Origin: Arthrobacter sp.
GTDB taxonomy: Bacteria; Actinomycetota; Actinomycetes; Actinomycetales; Micrococcaceae
Assembly (NCBI GenBank): GCA_025464875.1
Contig: JAODMV010000238.1
Span: 1-36,614 of the forward strand
DNA: 36,614 nt
Reading direction: 5' to 3'
Positions 26,877 to 35,756 of the stretch are shown here, piece after piece. The notes below the pieces were generated by a model. It did not search any database. It was not told the DNA's origin and was given only the letters and a program-made list of their open reading frames with translations. Each line of letters starts with the position of its first letter. Position 1 is the stretch's first letter. Made by a program: the position numbers and the translations under genes.

Positions 26877-27807
26877 GGATCACTATTCAGTTCTCGGCGT
26901 CCCGCGCACAGCGAAGGCCGACGAAATCCAGCGCGCCTACCGCAAACTGGCAAGAAAATACCATCCGGACGTCAACCGCGAGCCGGATGCCGCCGACAAG
27001 TTCAAGGAGATCGGCGAGGCCTACGACACCTTGTCGGATCCCGAGACCAGGGCGCGCTATGACCGTTTCGGCGCCGACTACCGGCAGTACGCCGGCAGCG
27101 GCGCCGGCCCGGGGGGCGGCGGCGGGCGTTGGGGTTCCGGCGGCCCGCGGCCCGGCCCGCGCCCGGGACGCGGCGGGTACGGCAACGCCGACGTCGATAT
27201 GGGAGGCGACGTCGATTGGGAGGATCTGCTCGGTGGCTGGTTCCGGCAACAGGCAGGGGGTCCGGCCCAGGGGGCGGACCACGAAGCCGAGCTATGGCTG
27301 ACCCTCGAGGAAGCTGTCCGTGGCGGAAAGCGCAGCGTCAGGCTGGCTCAGCCGGACGGGGAGACCCGCAATTATGACGTCGACGTGCCCCCCGGTGTGC
27401 TGGATGGGCAGCGTATCCGTCTGGCCGGGGAAGGCGCGCCGGGCCGCGAAGGGGGCCCACCGGGCGACCTCTTACTGACCGTGCGGATCCAGCCCGACTC
27501 CAGGTACCGGCTAAAGGGCCGGGACATCTACTTCGACCTTCCGGTGACGCCCTCGGAGGCCGCACTCGGGGCCAAGATCAAGACCCAGGCGCCAGCCGGG
27601 ACGGTGACGATCACCGTGCCTGAAGGCTCCTCCAGCGGCCGCAGGCTGCGGCTGCGAGGGCAGGGCATGCCCAACCCGCGGGGATTACCGGGGAACCTGT
27701 ATGCGGAGATCAAGATCATGGTGCCCCCGAGCCTAAGCAAGGAGGAGCGCAAGCTGTACGAGAAACTCGCCAGCGTCTCCGGCTTCAATCCGAGGGAGGA
27801 GCGATGA
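26869..27807 (+). CDS. CbpA-type DnaJ co-chaperone (J domain, Gly-rich region, DnaJ C-terminal domain; no zinc finger)
   Basis: [67 protein letters not shown] (HPD motif). Gly-rich linker followed directly by CTD1/CTD2 ([38 protein letters not shown]), no CxxCxGxG repeats. Confidence 0.93.
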   Translation: [312 protein letters not shown]

Positions 27808-28121
27808 GCGAAGTGTATGCGCTCGCCTACCCGTGGCGCCTGAATCTTGAGGCGGTGGCGAGCAGCAGCGGTGTCCACCCCGACGTCGTCAGGCGGTTTG
27901 TGGAGCTGGATTTGCTCCGGCCGCTGGGCGGCGACGCTCCGGGCGGACCCTGGTTCAGCCCGCGGGCCCCGGAACTGATCGCACGCGTCCTGCGGCTGCA
28001 TTCCGAGCTGGCACTGAACTATGCGGCAATCCCGCTGGTACTGGACCTGCTGGCGCGGGTGGACACGCTCGAACGACGTTTGGTTGAAATCACGCAAGTG
28101 GAAAGGACTGCTTCGCGATGA
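27804..28121 (+). CDS. CbpM/MerR-like chaperone modulator
   Basis: [43 protein letters not shown]...[38 protein letters not shown]: CbpM/HspR-like HTH plus coiled segment; overlaps the dnaJ stop (ATGA). Confidence 0.82.
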
Positions 28122-30754
28122 ATATGGAGAGTTTGACGCAGAAGTCGCAGGAGGCCTTGGCAGAGGCCCAGCGGATCGCCCAGCGACACGGGCATACCGA
28201 GACCGACGGCGAACATCTGCTGGCGGCCCTGCTGGAGCAGGAAGGGGGCCTCGTTCCGCGGCTGCTCGTGAGCATGCAGGTTGACGTCAACGAGCTGAAG
28301 AGGGCGGTCGAGGCCGAGCTGCGGCGCAAGCCGAAGGTCACCGGCCCGGGGGCAGCGCCAGGGCAGGTGTACGTGAGCCGCAGGCTCGGCACACTCCTCG
28401 ATGCCGCGGAACGTGAAGCCAAACGGCTCAAGGACGAGTACGTCTCGGTGGAACACCTGCTGGTCGCGCTGGCCGAGGAAGGCCGGTCCACGGCGGCCGG
28501 CAGGGTGCTGGCCGAGCACGGCGTCACCCGCGAGGCGTTCCTCTCGGTCCTGACCCAGGTCAGGGGAAACCAGCGCGTGACCTCCGCGACTCCGGAACAA
28601 ACCTACGAGGCGCTGGAGAAATACGGCCGCGACCTCGTGGCGGACGCCCGCATCGGCAAATTGGATCCGGTCATTGGCCGCGACGCCGAGATCCGGAGGG
28701 TCGTGCAGATCCTTTCCCGCAAGACCAAGAACAACCCGGTCCTGATCGGCGAGCCGGGGGTCGGCAAGACCGCCATCGTGGAAGGCCTGGCCCAACGGAT
28801 CGTCCGCCAGGACGTGCCGGAAGGGCTGAAGAACAAGACCATCTTCTCGCTCGACCTCAGCTCGCTGGTGGCGGGCGCAAAATACCGCGGCGAGTTTGAG
28901 GAGCGGCTGAAGGCGGTGCTTGCCGAGGTCCTGGCGGCGGAGGGCAGGATCCTGCTTTTCGTCGACGAGCTGCACACCGTCGTCGGCGCCGGGGCGAGCG
29001 AAGGGTCGATGGACGCCGGGAACATGCTCAAGCCCATGCTCGCCCGGGGCGAGCTCCACATGATCGGGGCGACCACGCTCGACGAATACCGCAAGCACAT
29101 TGAATCGGACGCGGCCCTGGAACGCCGTTTCCAGCCGGTCATGGTTGAGGAACCCGACGTCGAGGACGCCATTTCCATTCTCCGCGGGCTGCGGGAGAGG
29201 CTCGAGGTCTTCCACGGTGTGCGGATCCAGGACAGCGCCCTGGTGGCCGCGGCCACCATGTCCCACCGGTACATCACCGACCGGTTCCTGCCCGACAAGG
29301 CGATTGACCTCGTCGATGAAGCCTGCGCCCGGCTGCGGACCGAAATCGATTCGATGCCCGCGGAGCTCGATGAGCTCACCCGCAGGGTCACCCGGCTCGA
29401 GATCGAAGAAGCGGCGCTGTCCAAGGAGACCGACCCGGCCAGCAAGACCCGGCTGGAGGAACTGCGCCGGGAGCTGGCGGACCTGCGGGCGGAAGCCGAT
29501 GCGAAGCGGGCCCAGTGGGAGGCCGAGCGCCAGGCGATCCACAAACTGCAGGAAATCCGCAGTGAACTGGAGAAGCTGCGGCAGGAAGCCGAGGAGGCGG
29601 AGCGGAACTACGACCTCAACCGGGCGGCGGAACTGCGCTACGGACGGATCGCCGACCTGGAACGTCGGCTGGTCGCCGAGGAGGAACGGCTGACTGCCAA
29701 ACAGGGCGAAAAACGGCTGCTCCGCGAGGTCGTGACGGAGGAGGAGATCGCCGACATCGTGGCGTCCTGGACAGGCATACCCGTCGCACGGCTGAAGCAG
29801 GGCGAACGCGAAAAGGTCCTGCACTTGGACGAGATCCTGCGCGCGCGCGTCATCGGCCAGGACGAAGCAATCCAGGCGGTCACGGACGCGATCATCCGCG
29901 CCCGCTCCGGCATCCGCGACCCGCGCCGGCCGATCGGCTCCTTCATCTTCCTGGGGCCTACCGGCGTCGGCAAAACCGAGCTCGCGAAGGCCCTGGCCGC
30001 GGCCCTGTTCGACAGCGAGAACGCGATGATCCGGCTGGACATGAGCGAATACCAGGAGCGCCATACCGTCAGCCGCCTGCTGGGAGCACCTCCCGGCTAC
30101 ATCGGCTACGAAGAGGGCGGGCAACTGACGGAAGCCGTACGCCGCAAGCCCTACTCCGTGGTGCTTTTTGACGAGGTGGAAAAGGCCCACCCCGACATCT
30201 TCAACACCCTGTTGCAGGTCCTCGACGACGGGCGGATTACGGACTCGCAAGGCCGGACCGTTGATTTCCGCAACACCGTAATCATCATGACCTCCAATAT
30301 CGGTTCCCACTATCTCCTTGAGGGTTCCACCGAGGGCGGAACGATCACCGAGCAGGCACGGGCCCTGGTGATGGGCGATCTCCGCTCGCACTTCCGCCCC
30401 GAGTTCCTCAACCGCGTCGACGACATCGTGCTGTTCACGCCGCTTGGCCTGGAGCAAATCGAACGGATCGTGGATCTGCAGTTCGAGCAACTGCGGCAGC
30501 GGCTGGCCGAGCAGCAGATCGAGCTGAACCTGACCGAGGAGGCGCGCCTGCTGATTGCCGAACGCGGCTTCGATCCGATCTACGGAGCCCGCCCCTTGCG
30601 CCGCTATATCTCCCGGGTAGTCGAAACGGAAGTCGGCAGGGCCCTGCTGCGCGGCAGCATCGCCGAAGGAGGAGTCGTGACGGTAACAGCAGTCGACGGT
30701 GAACTCGTCGTGGACTACACCAGCAGGCAGATGGAGGAGGCCGGAGCCGCATGA
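28118..30754 (+). CDS. clpB: ATP-dependent disaggregase ClpB
   Basis: Clp-N repeats, Walker [10 protein letters not shown] and GPTGVGKTE, middle domain with coiled coil ([35 protein letters not shown]), [43 protein letters not shown]. Confidence 0.96.
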   Translation: MNMESLTQKSQEALAEAQRIAQRHGHTETDGEHLLAALLEQEGGLVPRLLVSMQVDVNELKRAVEAELRRKPKVTGPGAAPGQVYVSRRLGTLLDAAEREAKRLKDEYVSVEHLLVALAEEGRSTAAGRVLAEHGVTREAFLSVLTQVRGNQRVTSATPEQTYEALEKYGRDLVADARIGKLDPVIGRDAEIRRVVQILSRKTKNNPVLIGEPGVGKTAIVEGLAQRIVRQDVPEGLKNKTIFSLDLSSLVAGAKYRGEFEERLKAVLAEVLAAEGRILLFVDELHTVVGAGASEGSMDAGNMLKPMLARGELHMIGATTLDEYRKHIESDAALERRFQPVMVEEPDVEDAISILRGLRERLEVFHGVRIQDSALVAAATMSHRYITDRFLPDKAIDLVDEACARLRTEIDSMPAELDELTRRVTRLEIEEAALSKETDPASKTRLEELRRELADLRAEADAKRAQWEAERQAIHKLQEIRSELEKLRQEAEEAERNYDLNRAAELRYGRIADLERRLVAEEERLTAKQGEKRLLREVVTEEEIADIVASWTGIPVARLKQGEREKVLHLDEILRARVIGQDEAIQAVTDAIIRARSGIRDPRRPIGSFIFLGPTGVGKTELAKALAAALFDSENAMIRLDMSEYQERHTVSRLLGAPPGYIGYEEGGQLTEAVRRKPYSVVLFDEVEKAHPDIFNTLLQVLDDGRITDSQGRTVDFRNTVIIMTSNIGSHYLLEGSTEGGTITEQARALVMGDLRSHFRPEFLNRVDDIVLFTPLGLEQIERIVDLQFEQLRQRLAEQQIELNLTEEARLLIAERGFDPIYGARPLRRYISRVVETEVGRALLRGSIAEGGVVTVTAVDGELVVDYTSRQMEEAGAA

Positions 30755-31221
30755 ACAAGGCCATCATCAAATGCCCCCACTGCGGCAAGGCAAACCGCGT
30801 CCCGGCGGCAGCCGAGGGCAGGCCCCGCTGCGGGAACTGCCACCGCGAACTGCCCTGGGTGGTTGAAGCCGGGGACGACGATTTCGCCGAGATCGCGGAG
30901 CGTTCCAGCGTGCCGGTGCTTGTCGACTTCTGGGCGGTGTGGTGCGGGCCGTGCCGGATGGTCAGCCCGGTGCTGGATCAGTTGGCCCACGAGCGGGCGG
31001 GAGAGGTGAAACTCGTGAAGGTGGACGTGGACAAGGCGCCGCAGCTCTCCGCACGCTTCGGAATCCAGGCCGTGCCCACGCTGATGGTCATGGTCGACGG
31101 AAAGGTCATTGCCCGGCAGGCCGGCGCAGCTCCTGCCCCGGTGCTGACGACCTGGTTACAGGATGCGCTCACTTCGGGGAAGTCCGGTGCCCCGTCCGAA
31201 CCAGCAGAGGAGCCGTCATGA
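30751..31221 (+). CDS. Thioredoxin with N-terminal zinc-finger (Trx2/TrxC type)
   Basis: CPHCGKANR...[12 protein letters not shown] zinc ribbon followed by [24 protein letters not shown] (WCGPC) and [15 protein letters not shown]. Confidence 0.93.
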   Translation: MNKAIIKCPHCGKANRVPAAAEGRPRCGNCHRELPWVVEAGDDDFAEIAERSSVPVLVDFWAVWCGPCRMVSPVLDQLAHERAGEVKLVKVDVDKAPQLSARFGIQAVPTLMVMVDGKVIARQAGAAPAPVLTTWLQDALTSGKSGAPSEPAEEPS

Positions 31222-31481
31222 TCCCTGGAGCAGTCGATCCGCACGTCGTTCGGATTCGTCCCGTCACCCCTCGAACACCGGAGGGATGCGAGGAGTGCCT
31301 CGCCTTGGGTACCCCCTGGGTTCATCTGCGCCTGTGCCTGACCTGCGGCCATGTCGGCTGCTGCGATGCGTCGCCCATGCGGCATGCCCGGGCGCATGCG
31401 TCCGAGTCGCACCCGATCATTCGTTCCTGGGAGCCCGGTGAAAATTGGCGCTGGTGTTACCCCCATGAGACTTTCGTCTAG
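31218..31481 (+). CDS. UBP-type zinc finger domain protein
   Basis: [87 protein letters not shown]: ZnF-UBP Cys/His pattern. ATG overlaps the thioredoxin TGA. Confidence 0.88.
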   Translation: MIPGAVDPHVVRIRPVTPRTPEGCEECLALGTPWVHLRLCLTCGHVGCCDASPMRHARAHASESHPIIRSWEPGENWRWCYPHETFV

Positions 31482-31505
31482 CTCGCGGTCGAACAGAATG
31501 CGCTA

Positions 31506-33242
31506 ATGGAACCAGTCACGCCGGGTGCGAAGCTGACCGAGACGCCGGATATTTCCGGCGCCTACCCGCGGCTCGGCCCTGCCCAAACCGATCTCCTGCA
31601 GCGTGCCGGGACCACTCGGCCCACTACTGCCGGCGAGGTCCTGGTACCGGAGGGCAGCCTGAGCCAGAATCTTTTCGTCGTACTGGAGGGCACGGTGGCG
31701 GTCGCCGAAGGGGTCCCCGCCGCCGAGGCCGGACAGCATGTCGAGCTGACCCCCGATATCCGGATCCTCGAGGTCCACGGCCCGGGACGGTTTCTGGGGG
31801 AATTGGGCCTCGTGGAGGACCAGCCGGCCTTTGTCAGCACGGTGGTGGCCGAGGCGGGAACGGTGCTGCAGATCGGCGGTGAAGAAGTCCGGCGTGCGGT
31901 GCTGACGGACCCCGCGGTGGGCGAGACGATCCTGCGGGCCTATCTCCAGCGCCGCATCCTGCTGATCAGCAAGGGCGCGGGGATGCGCATCGTCGGATCC
32001 CGGTTCAGCCGCGACACCGTGCGCATCCTGGAATTCGCCGCTGCCAACCGTTTGCCCCATCGTCTGGTGGATCTGGAGGAGGACGAGCAGGCGCAGGCGA
32101 TCCTGGACCGGCTTGGCATTGGCCGAAGCGAGCTGCCCGCCGTCGTACTCCGGTCCCAGGAGGTGCTGCGCAACCCTAGCAACGCCGAGCTGGCTGCCGC
32201 CGTTGGCTTGCGCACCGTGAAAGAGCTTTCGGCGGCGTGGGATCTGATGGTGATCGGGGGCGGTCCGGCTGGACTCGCCGCCTCCGTCTACGGCTCCTCT
32301 GACGGGCTCTCCGTCGTCCTGAAGGAGGCCTTCTCGGTTGGCGGCCAGGCAAGCACCTCGCCCCGCATCGAGAACTATCTCGGTTTTCCCGCCGGAATCT
32401 CTGGTGGGGAGCTCGCCGAACGGGCGGCCCTGCAGGCCCGCAAGTTCGGGGTCCAGTTCAACGTCGCTTGCCAGGCACGTTCCATCGAGTGGGTGGATGG
32501 CGAGTTCCACGCCGAGTTCGACGAGGGGAGCGCGGCCGCCTCGCGTGCTGTGCTGCTGGCAACCGGGGTGCGTTACCGTCGCTTGCCTGTGCCCAGGCTG
32601 GAGGAATTTGAGGGGATCTGCGTTTTCTACGCGGCCACCATCCATGAGGCGACGATTTGCGCGACCCAGCCGGTCGCCGTCGTCGGCGGCGGCAACTCCG
32701 CGGGACAGGCGGCACTTTTCCTGGCGGGAATGGGCGCCCAAGTACGACTGATCGTGCGCGGCGCGGACCTCAACGCCGACATGTCGCGCTATCTGGTGGA
32801 GCAGATCGAACAGCACCCGGGTATTGAGGTGCTGCTGCAGGCCAACATCGTCGGCCTCGACGGTGAAGACGCCGGCCCGCTGGAACGCATCGTCGTCAAC
32901 ATAGGACCCGACGGGGAAGAGCGGACGCTGGAAGCCCGCTACGTCTTCATTTTCATCGGCGCGACACCGCACACCGAATGGCTACAGGGCGTGATCACCC
33001 TGGATGAGCACGGCTTTGTTCTCACCGGGGCCGACTTGACGGAACTGACGCCGGAGTGGGAGCACCTGGGCCGCCGCAGACTGCCGCTGGAAACCAGCAT
33101 CCCCGGAATGTTCGCGGCCGGCGATGTCCGGCACGGATCCGTAAAACGCGTTACAGCGGCCACGGGGGAAGGGGCCATGACCGTTGCAATGGTGCACGAG
33201 CACCTTCGGCGCCTGCGCGAGGGCTCACCGTCCGGCCGCTAG
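31506..33242 (+). CDS. Fusion: cyclic-nucleotide-binding-like domain, Grx/Trx-fold-like middle region, thioredoxin reductase-like FAD/NAD(P) oxidoreductase
   Basis: cNBD-like: GEVLVPEGSLSQNLFVVLEGTVAVAEG...GRFLGELGLVEDQPAFVSTVVAEAGTVLQI. Middle: RIVGSRFSRDTVRILEFAAANRLPHRLVDLEEDEQAQAILDRLGIGRSELPAVV. TrxR-like: LMVIGGGPAGLAASVYGSSDGLSVVLKEAFSVGGQASTSPRIENYLGFP, VAVVGGGNSAGQAALFLAGMGAQV, GMFAAGDVRHGSVKRVTAATGEGAMTV. Confidence 0.9.
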   Translation: MEPVTPGAKLTETPDISGAYPRLGPAQTDLLQRAGTTRPTTAGEVLVPEGSLSQNLFVVLEGTVAVAEGVPAAEAGQHVELTPDIRILEVHGPGRFLGELGLVEDQPAFVSTVVAEAGTVLQIGGEEVRRAVLTDPAVGETILRAYLQRRILLISKGAGMRIVGSRFSRDTVRILEFAAANRLPHRLVDLEEDEQAQAILDRLGIGRSELPAVVLRSQEVLRNPSNAELAAAVGLRTVKELSAAWDLMVIGGGPAGLAASVYGSSDGLSVVLKEAFSVGGQASTSPRIENYLGFPAGISGGELAERAALQARKFGVQFNVACQARSIEWVDGEFHAEFDEGSAAASRAVLLATGVRYRRLPVPRLEEFEGICVFYAATIHEATICATQPVAVVGGGNSAGQAALFLAGMGAQVRLIVRGADLNADMSRYLVEQIEQHPGIEVLLQANIVGLDGEDAGPLERIVVNIGPDGEERTLEARYVFIFIGATPHTEWLQGVITLDEHGFVLTGADLTELTPEWEHLGRRRLPLETSIPGMFAAGDVRHGSVKRVTAATGEGAMTVAMVHEHLRRLREGSPSGR

Positions 33243-33260
33243 GGCCCGGAAGGCGGCATC

Positions 33261-34070
33261 ATGGAAGGCACAACCGGCTTCTCGCCGACAACCGCGATCG
33301 TCACTGGTTCAGACTCGGGCATCGGCCGGGCCGCCGCGGTGGCGCTGGCGAAGGCCGGACTGGACGTCGGAATCACCTGGCATACGGATCAGCAGGGTGC
33401 CGAGCAAACGGCCGAAGAGGTCCGTAGCCTCGGCCGCAAGGCCGCAGTACGGCAGCTGGACACCAGCGAGCTCCGGGGCTGCGGAGCCGTCATCGATGCA
33501 CTCGCCGAGGAGCTGGGCGGGGTGGACGTCTTCGTCAACAATGCGGGCGCCGGCGACGGCGTAAAGTTCCTGGATCTTGACGTCGACACCTGGATGCGGA
33601 CGCTGGACACCAACCTCAACGGGGCGTTCGTCTGCATCCAGGCCGCCGCGCGCCGCATGGTCAGGGCTCGCCGCGGAGGCCGCATCATCGCGGTCACCAG
33701 CGTCCACGAGTTCGCGCCACGGGTGGGTGCTGCCGCCTATGACGCTTACAAGCACGTGCTGGGCGGCCTGATCAAGACCGTGGCTTTGGAGCTTGCCGAG
33801 TCTGGCATCACGGCTAACAGCGTGGCCCCGGGCGAGATCGCCACTCCCATGACCGGCCAGACGGACCAGGACCCGACGACGACGGATCGGCCGGGGGTTC
33901 CCTTGGGCCGGCCCGGCGATGCCCGGGAGGTGGCCGCGGTCATCGCCTTTCTGGCCTCCCCGGCATCGAGTTACGTCACCGGCGCTTCCTGGGCGGTGGA
34001 CGGCGGCATGCTGCAGATGGGCCCGCAGGCAGGTTCGCACATCACCAGCGACGACTGGCGGCGGGGCTGA
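33261..34070 (+). CDS. Short-chain dehydrogenase/reductase (SDR)
   Basis: TAIVTGSDSGIGRAAAVALAKAG, VFVNNAGAGDG, active-site Ser and YDAYK (YxxxK), VAPGEIATPM, YVTGASWAVDGGM. Confidence 0.92.
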   Translation: MEGTTGFSPTTAIVTGSDSGIGRAAAVALAKAGLDVGITWHTDQQGAEQTAEEVRSLGRKAAVRQLDTSELRGCGAVIDALAEELGGVDVFVNNAGAGDGVKFLDLDVDTWMRTLDTNLNGAFVCIQAAARRMVRARRGGRIIAVTSVHEFAPRVGAAAYDAYKHVLGGLIKTVALELAESGITANSVAPGEIATPMTGQTDQDPTTTDRPGVPLGRPGDAREVAAVIAFLASPASSYVTGASWAVDGGMLQMGPQAGSHITSDDWRRG

Positions 34071-34174
34071 CCCCCGCCGACCGCCGGATCAGGCCCTGGC
34101 GTCGGCGGCGCCCCCGGCCGGGACGGGGCGGCGCTGGTCGAAGACAGCGGCCCCGCCTTCCTGCTCGGCCTGGT

Positions 34175-34984
34175 TCAGTAACTTGCTCGTTTCTCGCCGG
34201 CGGCAGGCACAATGAATTCGGCGGCGAGGTTCTCGGAGCCGCGGGCCAGCAGCGCCACATCGGCTCCCACCAGCACGAACGACGCGCCCGCGGCAAGGTA
34301 GGCGCGGGCAGTGCCTCCGTTGAAGGCATTCACCCCGGCAGGCTTGCCCGCCTTCTTCGCGGCGGCGAGGCAATGTCCGACGCCGGCACGCACCTGTGGA
34401 TGTTCCTGCTGTCCCAGCAGCCCCATGGAGGCGGCGAGGTCTGAGGGGCCCAGGAAGATGGCGTCCACGCCGTCCACCGCGAGGATGTCCGCCACGGCCT
34501 CGACGGCCGCCGCGGATTCGATCTGGACGGTCACGCTGATGGTGTCGCCGGCGCGGGCGAGGTAGTCCGGGATGCGGTTCCAGCGCGCCGAACGGGCCAG
34601 CGCGGAGCCGACGCCCCGCACCCCGTGGGGCGGATACCGCGTGGCCGCCACGGCGGCCTCGGCCTCCGCCGCGGAGTTCACCATGGGGACCAGGAGGTTC
34701 TGGACGCCGAGGTCCAGGTACTGCTTGAAGACCACGGCGTCATTCACCGGCGGCCGGACCAGAACGTGGCCGGGGTAGCCGTGCACGGCCTGCAGTTGGG
34801 CGAGGATGGATTCGAGTCCGTTGGGGCTGTGTTCGGCGTCGATGAGGAGCCAGTCCAGGCCGGCGCCGGCGCAGATTTCGGCCACCAGCGGACTTCCGGA
34901 ACACACCCACATTCCGGCGAGCGGCCGGTCGGCGGCGGCCAGGGCGTCGCGAAAGGTGGGCTCCGGATCTATTCGAAGCGGCAT
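34175..34984 (-). CDS. hpaI: HpcH/HpaI aldolase (4-hydroxy-2-oxoheptanedioate aldolase)
   Basis: GMWVCSGSPLVAEICAGAGLDWLLIDAEHSPN, VLVRPPVNDAVVFKQYLDLGVQNLLVPMVNSAAEAEAAVAATRYPPHGVRGVGSALARSARWN, VQIESAAAVE, DAIFLGPSDLAASMG. Confidence 0.93.
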   Translation of the reverse strand: MPLRIDPEPTFRDALAAADRPLAGMWVCSGSPLVAEICAGAGLDWLLIDAEHSPNGLESILAQLQAVHGYPGHVLVRPPVNDAVVFKQYLDLGVQNLLVPMVNSAAEAEAAVAATRYPPHGVRGVGSALARSARWNRIPDYLARAGDTISVTVQIESAAAVEAVADILAVDGVDAIFLGPSDLAASMGLLGQQEHPQVRAGVGHCLAAAKKAGKPAGVNAFNGGTARAYLAAGASFVLVGADVALLARGSENLAAEFIVPAAGEKRASY

Positions 34985-35754
34985 GTGACGGCTCCTAACG
35001 GTCCAAAGTCGGCGTGGACCGTGTCCCCTTGATATACCCACAGCGGACGGGTGAAGGAGCCGGCAAGAATGATGTCGCCTGCTTTCATGCCGTCGCCGTG
35101 GGCGGCGATCTTGTTCGCGAGCCAGTGCACGCCGGCGGCCGGGTGGTCCAGGACGCCGGCAGCCACCCCCGTCTCCTCCACGGTCTGGTTCTTGTACAGG
35201 ATCGCGGAGACCCAGCGCAGGTCGACGGCGTCCGGGCGGACAGGCTTTCCGCCCACCACCATGGCGCCCATCGCGGCGTTGTCCGCGATGGTGTCCACGA
35301 TGGTCCGGCCCTCCATCTCGATCCTGGAGTCCAGGATCTCGAGGGCCGGAACCACATAGTCGGTGGCGTTCAGCACGTCAAAGATGGTGCAGCCGGGGCC
35401 GCTCAGGTCCTGCTTCAGCACGAAGGCCAGTTCGACTTCCACCCGCGGGTGGGTGTACTGCTCCCAACGCACCGCACAGCCGGTCTCCAGCACCATGTCA
35501 TCGAAGACGGCGCCGTAATCCGGTTCAGTGATGCCGGTCGCGGCCTGCATCGCCCTGGACGTCAGGCCGATCTTGCGGCCCACCAGCTTCCGCCCGGCCT
35601 CCTCGTTCCTGCGGCGCCACAGTTGCTGCACGGCGTAGGAGTCCTCCACGGTCATGTCCGGGTAGCGGGCACTCAGGCGCGGGACGGGAGTCCGGCTGCG
35701 GCCGGCCTCCAGCAGTTCGTCCGCGATGGCCTCGATCGTCTGGGCATCCAGCAT
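34969..35754 (-). CDS. hpaH: 2-oxo-hept-4-ene-1,7-dioate hydratase
   Basis: DSYAVQQLWRRRNEEAGRKLVGRKIGLTSRAMQAATGITEPDYGAVFDDMVLETG...RVEVELAFVLKQDLSGPGCTIFDVLNATDYVVPALEILDSRI; overlaps hpaI by 16 nt. Confidence 0.92.
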   Translation of the reverse strand: MLDAQTIEAIADELLEAGRSRTPVPRLSARYPDMTVEDSYAVQQLWRRRNEEAGRKLVGRKIGLTSRAMQAATGITEPDYGAVFDDMVLETGCAVRWEQYTHPRVEVELAFVLKQDLSGPGCTIFDVLNATDYVVPALEILDSRIEMEGRTIVDTIADNAAMGAMVVGGKPVRPDAVDLRWVSAILYKNQTVEETGVAAGVLDHPAAGVHWLANKIAAHGDGMKAGDIILAGSFTRPLWVYQGDTVHADFGPLGAVTCRFE

Positions 35755-35756
35755 GG

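Noticed and set aside
28019-30490. 823-aa minus-strand ORF opposite clpB
   Set aside because: Antisense shadow of clpB with no recognisable domain; GC-rich third-position effect.
31503-32972. 489-aa minus-strand ORF opposite the cNBD-TrxR-like gene
   Set aside because: Antisense shadow ORF; the sense gene has FAD/NAD(P) motifs.
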